Shown here: positions 49,033-56,380 of the stretch, in pieces
How positions within the stretch are numbered: the first letter of the stretch is position 1
Layout: each line of letters starts with the position of its first letter
DNA from: Labrys monachus
Lineage (GTDB): Bacteria; Pseudomonadota; Alphaproteobacteria; Rhizobiales; Labraceae
Direction: 5' to 3'
NCBI RefSeq assembly: GCF_030814655.1
Contig: NZ_JAUSVK010000001.1
Span: 2,127,501 to 2,191,500, forward strand
Length of the DNA: 64,000 bases
The notes under the pieces: model-generated
Told to the model about the DNA's origin: nothing
Database searches by the model: none
What the model saw: only the letters and a program-made list of their open reading frames with translations
Program-made: the position numbers and the translations under genes

Positions 49033-49404
49033 TTAGTGAATAGTTCTATTTACAAAGACGATTCCTATTTTGATTGGAGCTGATTCTTTGCAATTTACCA
49101 CCAGATCGTGCGGGTCTCCGCTCGGAGTTGAGCGTATTTCTATACTTCCGAAAGATGGTAATTCTTCGATATTTATAATTTTGGAGACAATTATATTGTC
49201 TGAGAGTTTGAAGTGACATTCGAGCTGTATATTGCGGTACGACATGCTGGATCGATTTGTTATTAATGTATAAGCGCCCCTATTTCCGTTTGGAGGGATG
49301 GGAATGCCCTCAAGGTCGAATAATTTAACAGTGAGGATCCCGCATGAACTAAAATTCAAAGCTATAAATAGAAGGAAAAGACCAATAAGCGCAGCGCTTT
49401 TCAT
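49033..49404 (-). CDS. small membrane-anchored or lipoprotein-like cargo protein
   Basis: A 123-residue protein with an N-terminal hydrophobic segment MKSAALIGLFLLFIALNFSS followed by CGILTV. The Cys position suggests a lipoprotein, but FSSC is not a perfect lipobox. The remainder is beta-rich (YTLITNRSSMSYRNIQLECH; IEELPSFGSIEIRSTPSGDP). It is strongly AT-rich compared with the structural genes, implying foreign origin. The ATG at 49404 begins the hydrophobic segment. It is probably cotranscribed with the 353-residue gene. No function can be named; an effector/immunity or exclusion role would be speculative. Confidence 0.6.
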   Translation of the reverse strand: MKSAALIGLFLLFIALNFSSCGILTVKLFDLEGIPIPPNGNRGAYTLITNRSSMSYRNIQLECHFKLSDNIIVSKIINIEELPSFGSIEIRSTPSGDPHDLVVNCKESAPIKIGIVFVNRTIH

Positions 49405-49643
49405 GGTAAAGACAATCCTATTATAGAGGTAGAGTAAAATAGAGACAAGCGCGGCGCTATGCAAATAGAATCGATCCCCCCGTGACGATCGACAAAGGGA
49501 AGTCTCCATATATTGACGCTCCCGGAAGACGAGCCACGACAACGGCAATCGAAGGAAACGGCGAGAAGGAAATACGCAGCAAAGGAGACAACGTATGCAC
49601 TGCCGTGCTTCGAAGAGCAGGGATCATGTCGGCGATTTGGAAT

Positions 49644-50144
49644 TCAGATGCAGACATCCTCATGCCGTCTGCGGCGTCGTTCTCGTGTCGCCGCATAGGT
49701 CATGAAATCCAGCCCGTCGGCGCCATAGTCGCGGGCGATGCCCTCCTGCCGGAAGCCGAGGCATTCGAGCCAGCGGTGGGAGAGGTCGTGGCCGATGGCG
49801 CTGCGCACCTCGATGCGGCGAAAGCCGTCGCGCCGCAGGCGGGGGGCGACGTCGCGCAGGCAGAAGCGCGTCACCGGCTTCATCGCGGCGGCCATCGCCC
49901 GCGTACCATAGGCCCAGCCGCTGCCGAGGCCGGGGAAAAGCCGCGATATGCCGAAGGCGCACACCGGCGAGCCGCCGGTCCAGGCCGTCCAGGCGAGGCC
50001 GGGCGAGGCCTCGAACAAAGCGATGCCGATCGCCGTGTCGGTGCCGGGAAAGACGGCGCGGATCTCCCGGCGGTCGGCCTCGCGCATGTTGACGGCAACA
50101 TAGGTCATGTCCCGCAGCGTGGCGGGAAGGATGGTGACGGGCAT
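49644..50144 (-). CDS. T7 gp13-like / GNAT-like phage protein
   Basis: A 166-residue protein starting PVTILPATLRDMTYVAVNMR. Acetyltransferase-like segments follow: TAIGIALFEASPGLAWTAWT, GGSPVCAFGISRLFPGLGSG, and a C-terminal DLSHRWLECLGFRQEGIARD. This resembles the DUF2833/gp13-type proteins encoded beside internal virion genes in podoviruses, which have a GNAT fold. The role here is uncertain: assembly factor or modifying enzyme. The ATG at 50144 is chosen for the conserved N-terminus and a CAGGAA site. It lies between terminase and the cargo pair. Confidence 0.75.
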   Translation of the reverse strand: MPVTILPATLRDMTYVAVNMREADRREIRAVFPGTDTAIGIALFEASPGLAWTAWTGGSPVCAFGISRLFPGLGSGWAYGTRAMAAAMKPVTRFCLRDVAPRLRRDGFRRIEVRSAIGHDLSHRWLECLGFRQEGIARDYGADGLDFMTYAATRERRRRRHEDVCI

Positions 50145-50242
50145 GGGAATTTCCTGGGAGCGTGGATGTGTCGTCCGCAAGCGCAGGCATGAGCGGGTCA
50201 GCTGCCTTCTTCCCACGGGGAGAAGCGACATCGCTCCCGTGC

Positions 50243-51613
50243 TCAATAATCCAGCGGGTCGTAATCCTGGGCCGGGCCCTCGGAGGCGATGCGGCGCAGT
50301 TCCGGCGAGGCGACGGGTTCGGCGAAGGTGAGGGCGAGGGCGTCGCCGAGATCGGGGGAGGGCAGGCCGCGCGCCTTCATGTCGTCCTTAGCTTCGAGCA
50401 GCAGGCGTCCCCCGGCATCATATTTGTATTGCGGGGCGACGAGGTCGTCGGCGAGCTCGTCGCGATGGTCGATCCCGGTGGGCAGGGCGCCGCGATCGCG
50501 CAGCCAGTCGCGCATCACCCCCCACATTTCGGCGCGCTTGTTGGCGTAGCGCTCGCCGGCATTGGCCTTGCCGCCCGCCTGCACGTCGAAGACGACATGG
50601 CCCATCATCCGCAGCCGGTCGACCACGCCACCGCCGACGCCGGCACCGTCGACGAAGATCGCCTGCGGCCGCCAGATCTCGGCTTCTTCCGCCACCAGCG
50701 CCGCCGTCTGCATGGTGTCGATGCCGCGCAGCACGCGCATATGCTCGAGCGTGTCGTTGCGGACGAGGATGACGCTGCGGTCGTCGCCGAAACGGGCGAC
50801 GTCGACGCCCATCACCCGGGCGCCGCCGCGGGAGGCGGGGCGCTCGCCGGCTGCCGTCACCAGCGCCGGGGGAATGAACTGCATGCGGTCCGGCGCCTCG
50901 AAGGAGCATTCCATTTCCTGCGCGACCAGGGCCGGCGCCATGTCCTGCGTCAGCGCCGCGATTTCGGCCGGCCTGAGGATGCCGGAGCGCGAGGCCGGCA
51001 GCGTCAGCGTGTACCAGGCCTCGTCCTTTTCGGCGCGGCGGTAGAGGTCGTAGAGCCAGTTGCGGCCCTTGGGCGTGCCGATGAAGACGGCGAAGCCTCC
51101 GCGGTCGGCAAGGGCCGGCCGCAGCACCTCCTGCCACAGCGCCGGCTTCATCTGCGCCGGCTCGTCGACGACGACGCCGTCGAGATAGAGCCCGCGCAGG
51201 GTGTCGGGATTGTCGGCGCCGTAGAGGCGGATTCGTCGCTCGCCCGGCAGGTCGACGCGCAACTCGCTTTCGTTGACGACGCGGCCGGGAATCGGCGCCG
51301 TGTAGCGCTTCAGATAGTCCCAGGCGATGTCCTTGGCCTGGCGGAACAGCGGCGCGATATAGGCGTAACGCGGCGCCGGGCGGCTGCATTCGACGGCACG
51401 GCGGATGAGGTCGTTCACCGTCGCCACCGTCTTGCCGGCGCGCCGGTGGCAGACGAGCACCGCGAAACGCTGCCCGCGGGCGTGGAAGGGCTGGAAGGCC
51501 GGGCGCGGTGCATAGGGCAGGGTGACGAGGCCTTCCGATGCCGTGGCCTTGATGGGCGGGGATAGGGCGGCAAGGAGCGAGGGAGCGGACGCGTCGGGAC
51601 CGGGCATGCTCAT
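50243..51613 (-). CDS. phage terminase large subunit
   Basis: A 456-residue packaging motor. The ATPase has Walker A in LVCHRRAGKTVATVNDLIRR, Walker B in YLDGVVVDEPAQMKPALWQE and a coupling motif FAVFIGTPKGRNWLYDLYRR. The C-terminal RNase H-like nuclease includes VMGVDVARFGDDRSVILVRN with the acidic metal site, AIFVDGAGVGGGVVDRLR and SPDLGDALALTFAEP with the final Asp. The start at 51613 overlaps the small subunit stop (ATGA). The upstream open frame is the antisense or alternate frame of the small subunit. It cuts and pumps concatemeric DNA into the head through the portal. Confidence 0.93.
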   Translation of the reverse strand: MSMPGPDASAPSLLAALSPPIKATASEGLVTLPYAPRPAFQPFHARGQRFAVLVCHRRAGKTVATVNDLIRRAVECSRPAPRYAYIAPLFRQAKDIAWDYLKRYTAPIPGRVVNESELRVDLPGERRIRLYGADNPDTLRGLYLDGVVVDEPAQMKPALWQEVLRPALADRGGFAVFIGTPKGRNWLYDLYRRAEKDEAWYTLTLPASRSGILRPAEIAALTQDMAPALVAQEMECSFEAPDRMQFIPPALVTAAGERPASRGGARVMGVDVARFGDDRSVILVRNDTLEHMRVLRGIDTMQTAALVAEEAEIWRPQAIFVDGAGVGGGVVDRLRMMGHVVFDVQAGGKANAGERYANKRAEMWGVMRDWLRDRGALPTGIDHRDELADDLVAPQYKYDAGGRLLLEAKDDMKARGLPSPDLGDALALTFAEPVASPELRRIASEGPAQDYDPLDY

Positions 51614-51945
51614 TCGCCGCCGGCCTCGCCGGCATCCGCGATGGCCCAGCGCAGGACGATGCCGCCGCCCTCCGCCTTGCCGTCGATGCGTCCCGGCAGG
51701 ATCCGTGTCAGCAAGGCGCAGAAGGTCTTGGGATCGTCGCGCGCGATGGTGAGGAGATAGTCCGCGCCGCCGGCCGCCGTCAGCGCAGCGAGGACGTTGT
51801 CGGCGAGGACCGAAAGCCCAGCCGCCTTGCTCGCCCCGCTTGCCTTGCGCGGTCGGGGTTTGGCGGCGGGGCGGGACGATGCCGTCCCGGTGTCGGCGGC
51901 GTCGGGCGGCGGCTCTTCCGCGGCGGCGGGCTTCCGCTTGCTCAT
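51610..51945 (-). CDS. putative terminase small subunit
   Basis: A 111-residue protein placed directly before the large terminase with a 4-bp overlap. The N-terminus MSKRKPAAAEEPPPDAADTG is basic and disordered. The C-terminal half (ALTAAGGADYLLTIARDDPK, then TFCALLTRILPGRIDGKAEG) resembles the oligomerisation part of small packaging proteins. Position is the main evidence; no DNA-binding helix-turn-helix is obvious. The ATG at 51945 has AAGGGGAC upstream, itself preceded by a terminator-like hairpin. Confidence 0.65.
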   Translation of the reverse strand: MSKRKPAAAEEPPPDAADTGTASSRPAAKPRPRKASGASKAAGLSVLADNVLAALTAAGGADYLLTIARDDPKTFCALLTRILPGRIDGKAEGGGIVLRWAIADAGEAGGE

Positions 51946-51967
51946 GGTGTCCCCTTGAAAACAAAAA

Positions 51968-51993
51968 CGCCCGGAAGCTTGGAGCTCCGGGCG
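51968..51993 (-). terminator. intrinsic terminator 23 nt before the small terminase gene
   Basis: CGCCCGGA (51968-51975) pairs perfectly with TCCGGGCG (51986-51993), with a partly paired AGC-rich inner part. On the minus strand TTTTTGTTTT follows, then AAGGGGAC and the start codon. Confidence 0.75.
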
Positions 51994-52110
51994 CAAGGTA
52001 ATGACGATCATCCTCTTATCGCATGGTTCCGGTTCGAAGTCAAGAATGTTGCCATTTTGTTCTCGGCATGGATTGCCGCAGGTCGAACCTGAAGCAATCC
52101 GGCAGTCCCG

Positions 52111-53007
52111 CTACATGACCAGGAGGACGGGAACACCCTTCTGCTTGGCCTTCTCCTCCGGCTCGACATGGATGGTGACCATGGCGCCGGCGATGCGCGC
52201 CTTCAGCGCTTGCTCGATGCGGTCGCAGATCGCATGCGACTCCTTTACCGACATGCTGCCGGGCACGACGAGATGGAAATCGATGAACACGACGCTGCCC
52301 ACCTGCCGGGTCCGCACGTCATGGGCTTCATGCGCGCCCTCGCTCTGCGTGGCGATGATCTGCTTGATTTCGGCGAGCGTTTCGGGCCGCGCCGAGGCGT
52401 CCATCAGGCTGCTGACCGAATCGCGGATCATCGCCCAGCCCGACCACAGCACGTTGAGCGCGACCAGCGCGGCGATCAGCGGATCCAGCACCAGCCATCC
52501 CGTGGCGATGACCAGAGCGACGCCGACGAGGATCCCGGCCGAGGTCCACACGTCGGCGAGGACATGCTGGCCATCGGCCTTCAGGGCCGGCGAGCGCCAC
52601 TGGCGGCCCCAGCGCAGCAGCGCCCAGGCCCAGCCGGCGTTGACGACGGTCGCGAGGGCGTTGACGACGAGGCCGAGCAACGGGGCTTCCAGCGGCGCTT
52701 GGTTGAAGAAGCCGAAATAGGCCTCGCGCAGGATCAGGATCGCCGCTCCGACGACCAGGACGCCCTCGATCACCGCCGAAAAATATTCCGCCTTGTGATG
52801 GCCATAGGGATGGTCGCCGTCAGCAGGCTTCGCAGCGACGCGCAGCGCGATGAAGGCCGCGGCCGCCGCGGCGACGTTGATGATGCTCTCCAGCGCATCG
52901 GAATAGAGCGCAAGGCTTCCCGTCAGCCAATAGGCGCCGAATTTGAGCGCCAGCACGACGAGGCCAATGCCGGCGCTCGCAAGAGCGGCTTTCTGGGTGC
53001 GGTCCAT
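52111..53007 (-). CDS. cation diffusion facilitator family transporter
   Basis: A 298-residue inner-membrane metal exporter of the CDF family. Six transmembrane segments are expected; metal-site signatures are YSDALESIINVAAAAAAFIA in TM2, ADGDHPYGHHKAEYFSAVIE in the loop, and ALKADGQHVLADVWTSAGIL with the HxxxD site in TM5. A cytoplasmic domain follows (VRTRQVGSVVFIDFHLVVPG). Substrates of the family are Zn, Fe, Mn or Co. The gene looks chromosomal in codon use yet lies between terminase and the early phage genes, so it is either prophage cargo or a sign that the prophage is scrambled. Confidence 0.92.
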   Translation of the reverse strand: MDRTQKAALASAGIGLVVLALKFGAYWLTGSLALYSDALESIINVAAAAAAFIALRVAAKPADGDHPYGHHKAEYFSAVIEGVLVVGAAILILREAYFGFFNQAPLEAPLLGLVVNALATVVNAGWAWALLRWGRQWRSPALKADGQHVLADVWTSAGILVGVALVIATGWLVLDPLIAALVALNVLWSGWAMIRDSVSSLMDASARPETLAEIKQIIATQSEGAHEAHDVRTRQVGSVVFIDFHLVVPGSMSVKESHAICDRIEQALKARIAGAMVTIHVEPEEKAKQKGVPVLLVM

Positions 53008-53164
53008 TTCGATCCTTCATCGAGGCGTCGCCATGCCCGGAAGTGGCCTGCGCGATGGGCGGACCACTAGCGCGGAGGGAATGTGGAAGGCCAGAGCATA
53101 TTTTATAGCTCCGGCTATGCAGCGGACGCCGCCGGGAAGGCCTGCCGTGATCCCGGAAGCCGGC

Positions 53165-53698
53165 CTATAGCGCCGCAAGCTTCAGGACGGTGCTCCAGTT
53201 GCGTCCGGTGACGGGGGTGCCGAGATGGCGTTCGATCAGCTTCACGGTCAATTTCGATGTGCCGATGCCGTCCGGATACCAGGCGTAGACGCAGCGTTCG
53301 CCAGCCCGCACCTGCTCGGGGCCCTTGATCGCCGTTCGCAGCGCGGCGACCGCTTCGGGGCCGACCGTTTCCTTGGCGACCAGAAGGACGAGATGGGAGG
53401 GGTCGGCATCGGCCTCCGCCGCGAACGGGTTGGCCGCGATGAGGGCCTGCCATTCTCCGGCGCTGCGGATCATGAAGACGGTCTTCACGCCGAGGCGCTC
53501 GTCGAGGGCCGCTTCCCATCGGCGTTCGAGCGCGGCGTGGCTTTTGGCCGCTCCGTCGAACGCGATATTGCCGCTCTGCAGCAATGTCCGCACATGCGTG
53601 AAGCCGAGTTCCTCGCCGAGCGCACGCAACGCGGCCATTTTCACGGTGCCGGTGCCGCCGACATTGACCCCGCGCAGGAGAGCGATCGAATGGGACAA
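53165..53698 (-). CDS. DUF1697 domain protein
   Basis: A 177-residue protein matching DUF1697 in length and motifs: HSIALLRGVNVGGTGTVKMA, ALGEELGFTHVRTLLQSGNI, and TSKLTVKLIERHLGTPVTGR with NWSTVLKL at the C-terminus. The start is a TTG at 53698 with AGGAG 6 nt upstream, giving the standard N-terminus; longer upstream starts add residues foreign to the family. The function is unknown. Like the CDF gene it is host-type and sits inside phage territory. Confidence 0.9.
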   Translation of the reverse strand: MSHSIALLRGVNVGGTGTVKMAALRALGEELGFTHVRTLLQSGNIAFDGAAKSHAALERRWEAALDERLGVKTVFMIRSAGEWQALIAANPFAAEADADPSHLVLLVAKETVGPEAVAALRTAIKGPEQVRAGERCVYAWYPDGIGTSKLTVKLIERHLGTPVTGRNWSTVLKLAAL

Positions 53699-53792
53699 GG
53701 GGAACTCCTGAAAACGGTCGCGAAGCACGCATATTTCCGGTTTCACCCCCGGCTGTAAACGGAACACGTGCCGCCGGACGGTCCAATCGCCT

Positions 53793-54410
53793 TCACCGGA
53801 TCATGCCCCAATGGTCCGCGAGCGTCGTCAGGCCTGCGCGCAGCACCTCCATCACGATGGCGGTGGCGGTCGCCGCGTCCGCATGGCGCGTCGTGTCGCC
53901 GCCGACATCGAGCGGCGCCCGCTCGTCGATGACGACCGCATCGACCCAGCGCGCGAGATAGGGACCGAGCCGTTCGCGGGCGCGCCGATACTCGCCGCGA
54001 TGACGCGCCGCCGCCTCTGAGGGCGGCACCGCCCAGGCGTGTTCGCCCGAGCCGCCGCCGCGGACGCGGCCGAGGTCGCGGCCGCTGAAGCCGGCAAGTG
54101 CGGCGCCGTGCCAATGGCGCTGGTAGCGGCGCCCGGCGTCGAAAAGGACGGCGTTGCGGCGCGGATCGGGATCGAGTGCTCCCCCGGCATGCAGCACCTC
54201 CAGGGGGCCGGCGATCACGCGCTGCACGCCGTCGTCCTGCCCGATCATGTGGAACGCCGCCTTGGCGAGCCGTTCGGGCGTGGCGCGCTCGGGCAGCGGC
54301 GCCTCGACGGCCCGCATCTTTTCCGTATCGACCGTGACGCATTCCTTCTCGGCATCCCAGCGATGGAAACGCGGCGGGGAGGGCGGGTTCCGGCGGATGG
54401 ATCTCGGCAT
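53793..54410 (-). CDS. phage-associated protein, DUF6456-like
   Basis: A 205-residue protein with a basic N-terminus, a middle VLFDAGRRYQRHWHGAALAG, and a C-terminal helical region (RARERLGPYLARWVDAVVID; ATATAIVMEVLRAGLTTLAD). The order AGRRYQRHW, then a Gly-rich stretch and a long helix bundle, resembles DUF6456-type proteins of alphaproteobacteria and their phages, but the match is by eye. The ATG at 54410 is preferred, and upstream sequence is low-complexity. It is probably part of the early/regulatory phage operon reading away from the repressor. Confidence 0.55.
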   Translation of the reverse strand: MPRSIRRNPPSPPRFHRWDAEKECVTVDTEKMRAVEAPLPERATPERLAKAAFHMIGQDDGVQRVIAGPLEVLHAGGALDPDPRRNAVLFDAGRRYQRHWHGAALAGFSGRDLGRVRGGGSGEHAWAVPPSEAAARHRGEYRRARERLGPYLARWVDAVVIDERAPLDVGGDTTRHADAATATAIVMEVLRAGLTTLADHWGMIR

Positions 54411-54498
54411 GAAAGTCCTGGAAAACGGGTTGCGGGAAGAAGCGTCAGGCCGGCCCGCGCGGGGCCGGCCGTTGCGGCGCCGGAGGCCGGCCGCGCGT

Positions 54499-55005
54499 TC
54501 AGTGGCTGCCGGCCAGCGCCGGCGGCCGCTCGACCCAGCCCGCAATGGTGAAGTGCGGGCGGTTGTCCGCATCCCTTCCCATCAGCACGACCACCGGCAG
54601 CTTACCGGGATTGGCGGAACGCCCGGCGAGGAACTCGTCATGGAGGGCGTCGAAGGCCTCCAGAAAGCTGCCGGCGGTCGAGGAGAGTTCGCGGACCTCA
54701 CCACCATGGGCATCGGAGAGCTGCAGCACGACGCGCAGGCCGCGCTTGTGCTGCACGCTCGGCGCCTCGGGCCAGACGCCGCCGAGCGGAAAGAGCCGCA
54801 TGTCGGGCCGGACGCCGTGGCCGAACCGCATCCAGCCGACCTCGATGGCGTCCATGTCGACGACGGCGGCGAAATCATCGGTGATGTCGTGGATGGTCGT
54901 TCCCACCGGCGTGCGGTCGATGCGCAGGAAGCGGCCGTCGGGGATGTGATATTTCAGAATGGGAAGAAAGGCGGTGGGCGCGGTGGCGGAAAAGCCGAGA
55001 GCCAT
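54499..55005 (-). CDS. conserved early phage protein
   Basis: A 168-residue protein: MALGFSATAPTAFLPILKYH, DAIEVGWMRFGHGVRPDMRL, RGLRVVLQLSDAHGGEVREL, and NPGKLPVVVLMGRDADNRPH with FTIAGWVERP. I recall similar proteins in several temperate phages, sometimes beside replication genes, but no function is established. The ATG at 55005 has GAGG about 9 nt upstream. It is followed by the 205-residue gene and faces the repressor across the control region. Confidence 0.7.
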   Translation of the reverse strand: MALGFSATAPTAFLPILKYHIPDGRFLRIDRTPVGTTIHDITDDFAAVVDMDAIEVGWMRFGHGVRPDMRLFPLGGVWPEAPSVQHKRGLRVVLQLSDAHGGEVRELSSTAGSFLEAFDALHDEFLAGRSANPGKLPVVVLMGRDADNRPHFTIAGWVERPPALAGSH

Positions 55006-55056
55006 GACGATACCTCGTTGAAAAGAGTTGCGTGGCGGATTAGTTCTTGTTTTGTT

Positions 55057-55308
55057 CTAGTCGGAAGCGGCGATCCGGCGGACGGCATCGCCATTGGCGG
55101 CGCACATCGCTCCAGGGCTGCCGGCGCAGGAATGGAGCGGCTGGATGGTGAGGACATGCGGCGTACCGGCGGGAAGGACGAGACTGGCCCAATGCCTGCC
55201 GATCCCATGCTCGCGACGGATGTCGCGGAGATGGTCCTTGGTTTCCTGCCGCATGCGCTGACGCATGATTTCGGCCGCATGATCGCCGTCCTCATCCTTG
55301 TGGGTCAA
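55057..55308 (-). CDS. small early phage protein
   Basis: An 83-residue frame nearest the divergent repressor. The N-terminal half is highly charged (HAAEIMRQRMRQETKDHLRD), and the C-terminal half has several Cys and Pro. The listed start is a TTG at 55308 with AAAGGA upstream; an ATG at 55266 is the alternative. Its position suggests the first gene of the operon controlled by the repressor. No family is recognised. Confidence 0.5.
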   Translation of the reverse strand: MTHKDEDGDHAAEIMRQRMRQETKDHLRDIRREHGIGRHWASLVLPAGTPHVLTIQPLHSCAGSPGAMCAANGDAVRRIAASD

Positions 55309-55401
55309 GGGAGGTTTCCTTTCTCTGATGAAGGATTTGCTTGATATTTATAAAGTTTAATTTCGTGGTCGTTGCCGGCGCCTCACCGCGCATTAAGGAT
55401 T

Positions 55402-55461
55402 TATGCATTCACGCATATCCAGAGTCAAGAAAATGCGTGCAAATTTATGCGTTGGCGCATA
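55402..55461. promoter_or_regulatory. repressor operators
   Basis: Two 16-bp inverted repeats, TATGCATTCACGCATA (55402-55417) and TATGCGTTGGCGCATA (55446-55461), share TATGC/GCATA arms; the second is a perfect palindrome around TTGG. Their centres are 44 bp apart. A half-site ATGCGT lies between them at 55433-55438. The second ends 10 bp before the repressor ATG at 55472, so it can block both the repressor and the divergent early operon. Confidence 0.75.
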
Positions 55462-55471
55462 TCATTTGAAT

Positions 55472-56122
55472 ATGGTCACGGAACAGGACATCAGGGCGCT
55501 CCTGCAGGCTCGCGGATGGCGACAGGCCGAACTCGCGGCCGCCATCGGGGTGTCGCAGCCGACGGTCTCGCGCTGGCTCGGCGGGCAGTTGCCCGACCCG
55601 CTCGCCCAGGAGCGCCTGCGCGAATTGATCGGCGGCGCCTATGCCAACATGCCGGCCCTGCGTCCCGGTCTGCAGGATTCCGGGCCGGGGCGTCCCTCGC
55701 CGGCCCGCGATCTGCTGGGCGAGAGGGATCTTGCCGTCTTCGCCGCCGTCGAGGGCGGTCCAGGCGATCTCGTCGTGTCGACCGATCCCATCGATATCGT
55801 GCCCCGCCCCTGGTTCATGGGGGCGGTGAGGGATGGTTTCGCGGTGCTGGTGGTCGGTGAATCGATGGTGCCGGCCTTCCGGCCCGGCGACATGGCCATC
55901 GTCAATCCGCGCCTGGCGCCCATGCGCGGCAAGGAGCACATCTTCATGCAAGAGAGCGTCGACGGCGGTTTCATTGCCACCATCAAGCATCTGCGCGGCT
56001 GGACGGAACAGGAGTGGCTGCTGCGGCAGTTCAATCCGCCGCCGGGGGGGCAGGAGGAATTCTCGCTGCCGCGCGCGCTGTGGCGCCGGGCGCTGAGGGT
56101 GGTGGGAAAATTCGACGGCTGA
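55472..56122 (+). CDS. phage repressor, HTH plus S24 peptidase-like domain
   Basis: A 216-residue CI/LexA-type repressor. The N-terminal Cro/CI helix-turn-helix is ALLQARGWRQAELAAAIGVS with QPTVSRWLGG. The C-terminal S24 domain has the Ser in VVGESMVPAFRPGDMAIVNP and the Lys in FIATIKHLRGW, so both catalytic residues are kept; a clear Ala-Gly or Cys-Gly cleavage site is not obvious. The ATG at 55472 begins the HTH domain; the frame is open 23 codons upstream, but that part is the operator region. No strong ribosome site is seen. The only plus-strand phage control gene. Confidence 0.88.
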   Translation: MVTEQDIRALLQARGWRQAELAAAIGVSQPTVSRWLGGQLPDPLAQERLRELIGGAYANMPALRPGLQDSGPGRPSPARDLLGERDLAVFAAVEGGPGDLVVSTDPIDIVPRPWFMGAVRDGFAVLVVGESMVPAFRPGDMAIVNPRLAPMRGKEHIFMQESVDGGFIATIKHLRGWTEQEWLLRQFNPPPGGQEEFSLPRALWRRALRVVGKFDG

Positions 56123-56380
56123 GGCCGGCAGCCGACGCCCGGCGGCCTTATACTCCCATCCGCGGACCCGGCGTGGAAGCCGCGATGTCCCTAAGCTGCG
56201 GGCGGACAAGTAGTGGCCGGCGGTTATAAGTCAAATCCCCGTTTGACGCTGGCTATCTTCTGTGAAAGCAATAACGAACCGGCAACGCCGGAAAGAGGCC
56301 GGTCCGCGGCCCCGGGAGGAAGCATCTGATCCGGCACTTCGTGCGGAGCCTGCGCGACATGGCCGGCTGGAGGGAAGTTC

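Noticed and set aside
49457-49658. Minus-strand hydrophobic frame of about 66 codons between the gp13-like gene and the cargo pair
   Set aside because: No ribosome site or recognisable transmembrane topology; overlaps the end of the gp13-like gene without a coupling signal.
30963-56122. Diversity-generating retroelement, suggested by BPP-1-like capsid genes
   Set aside because: No reverse transcriptase, template/variable repeat pair or Mtd-like receptor gene could be found.
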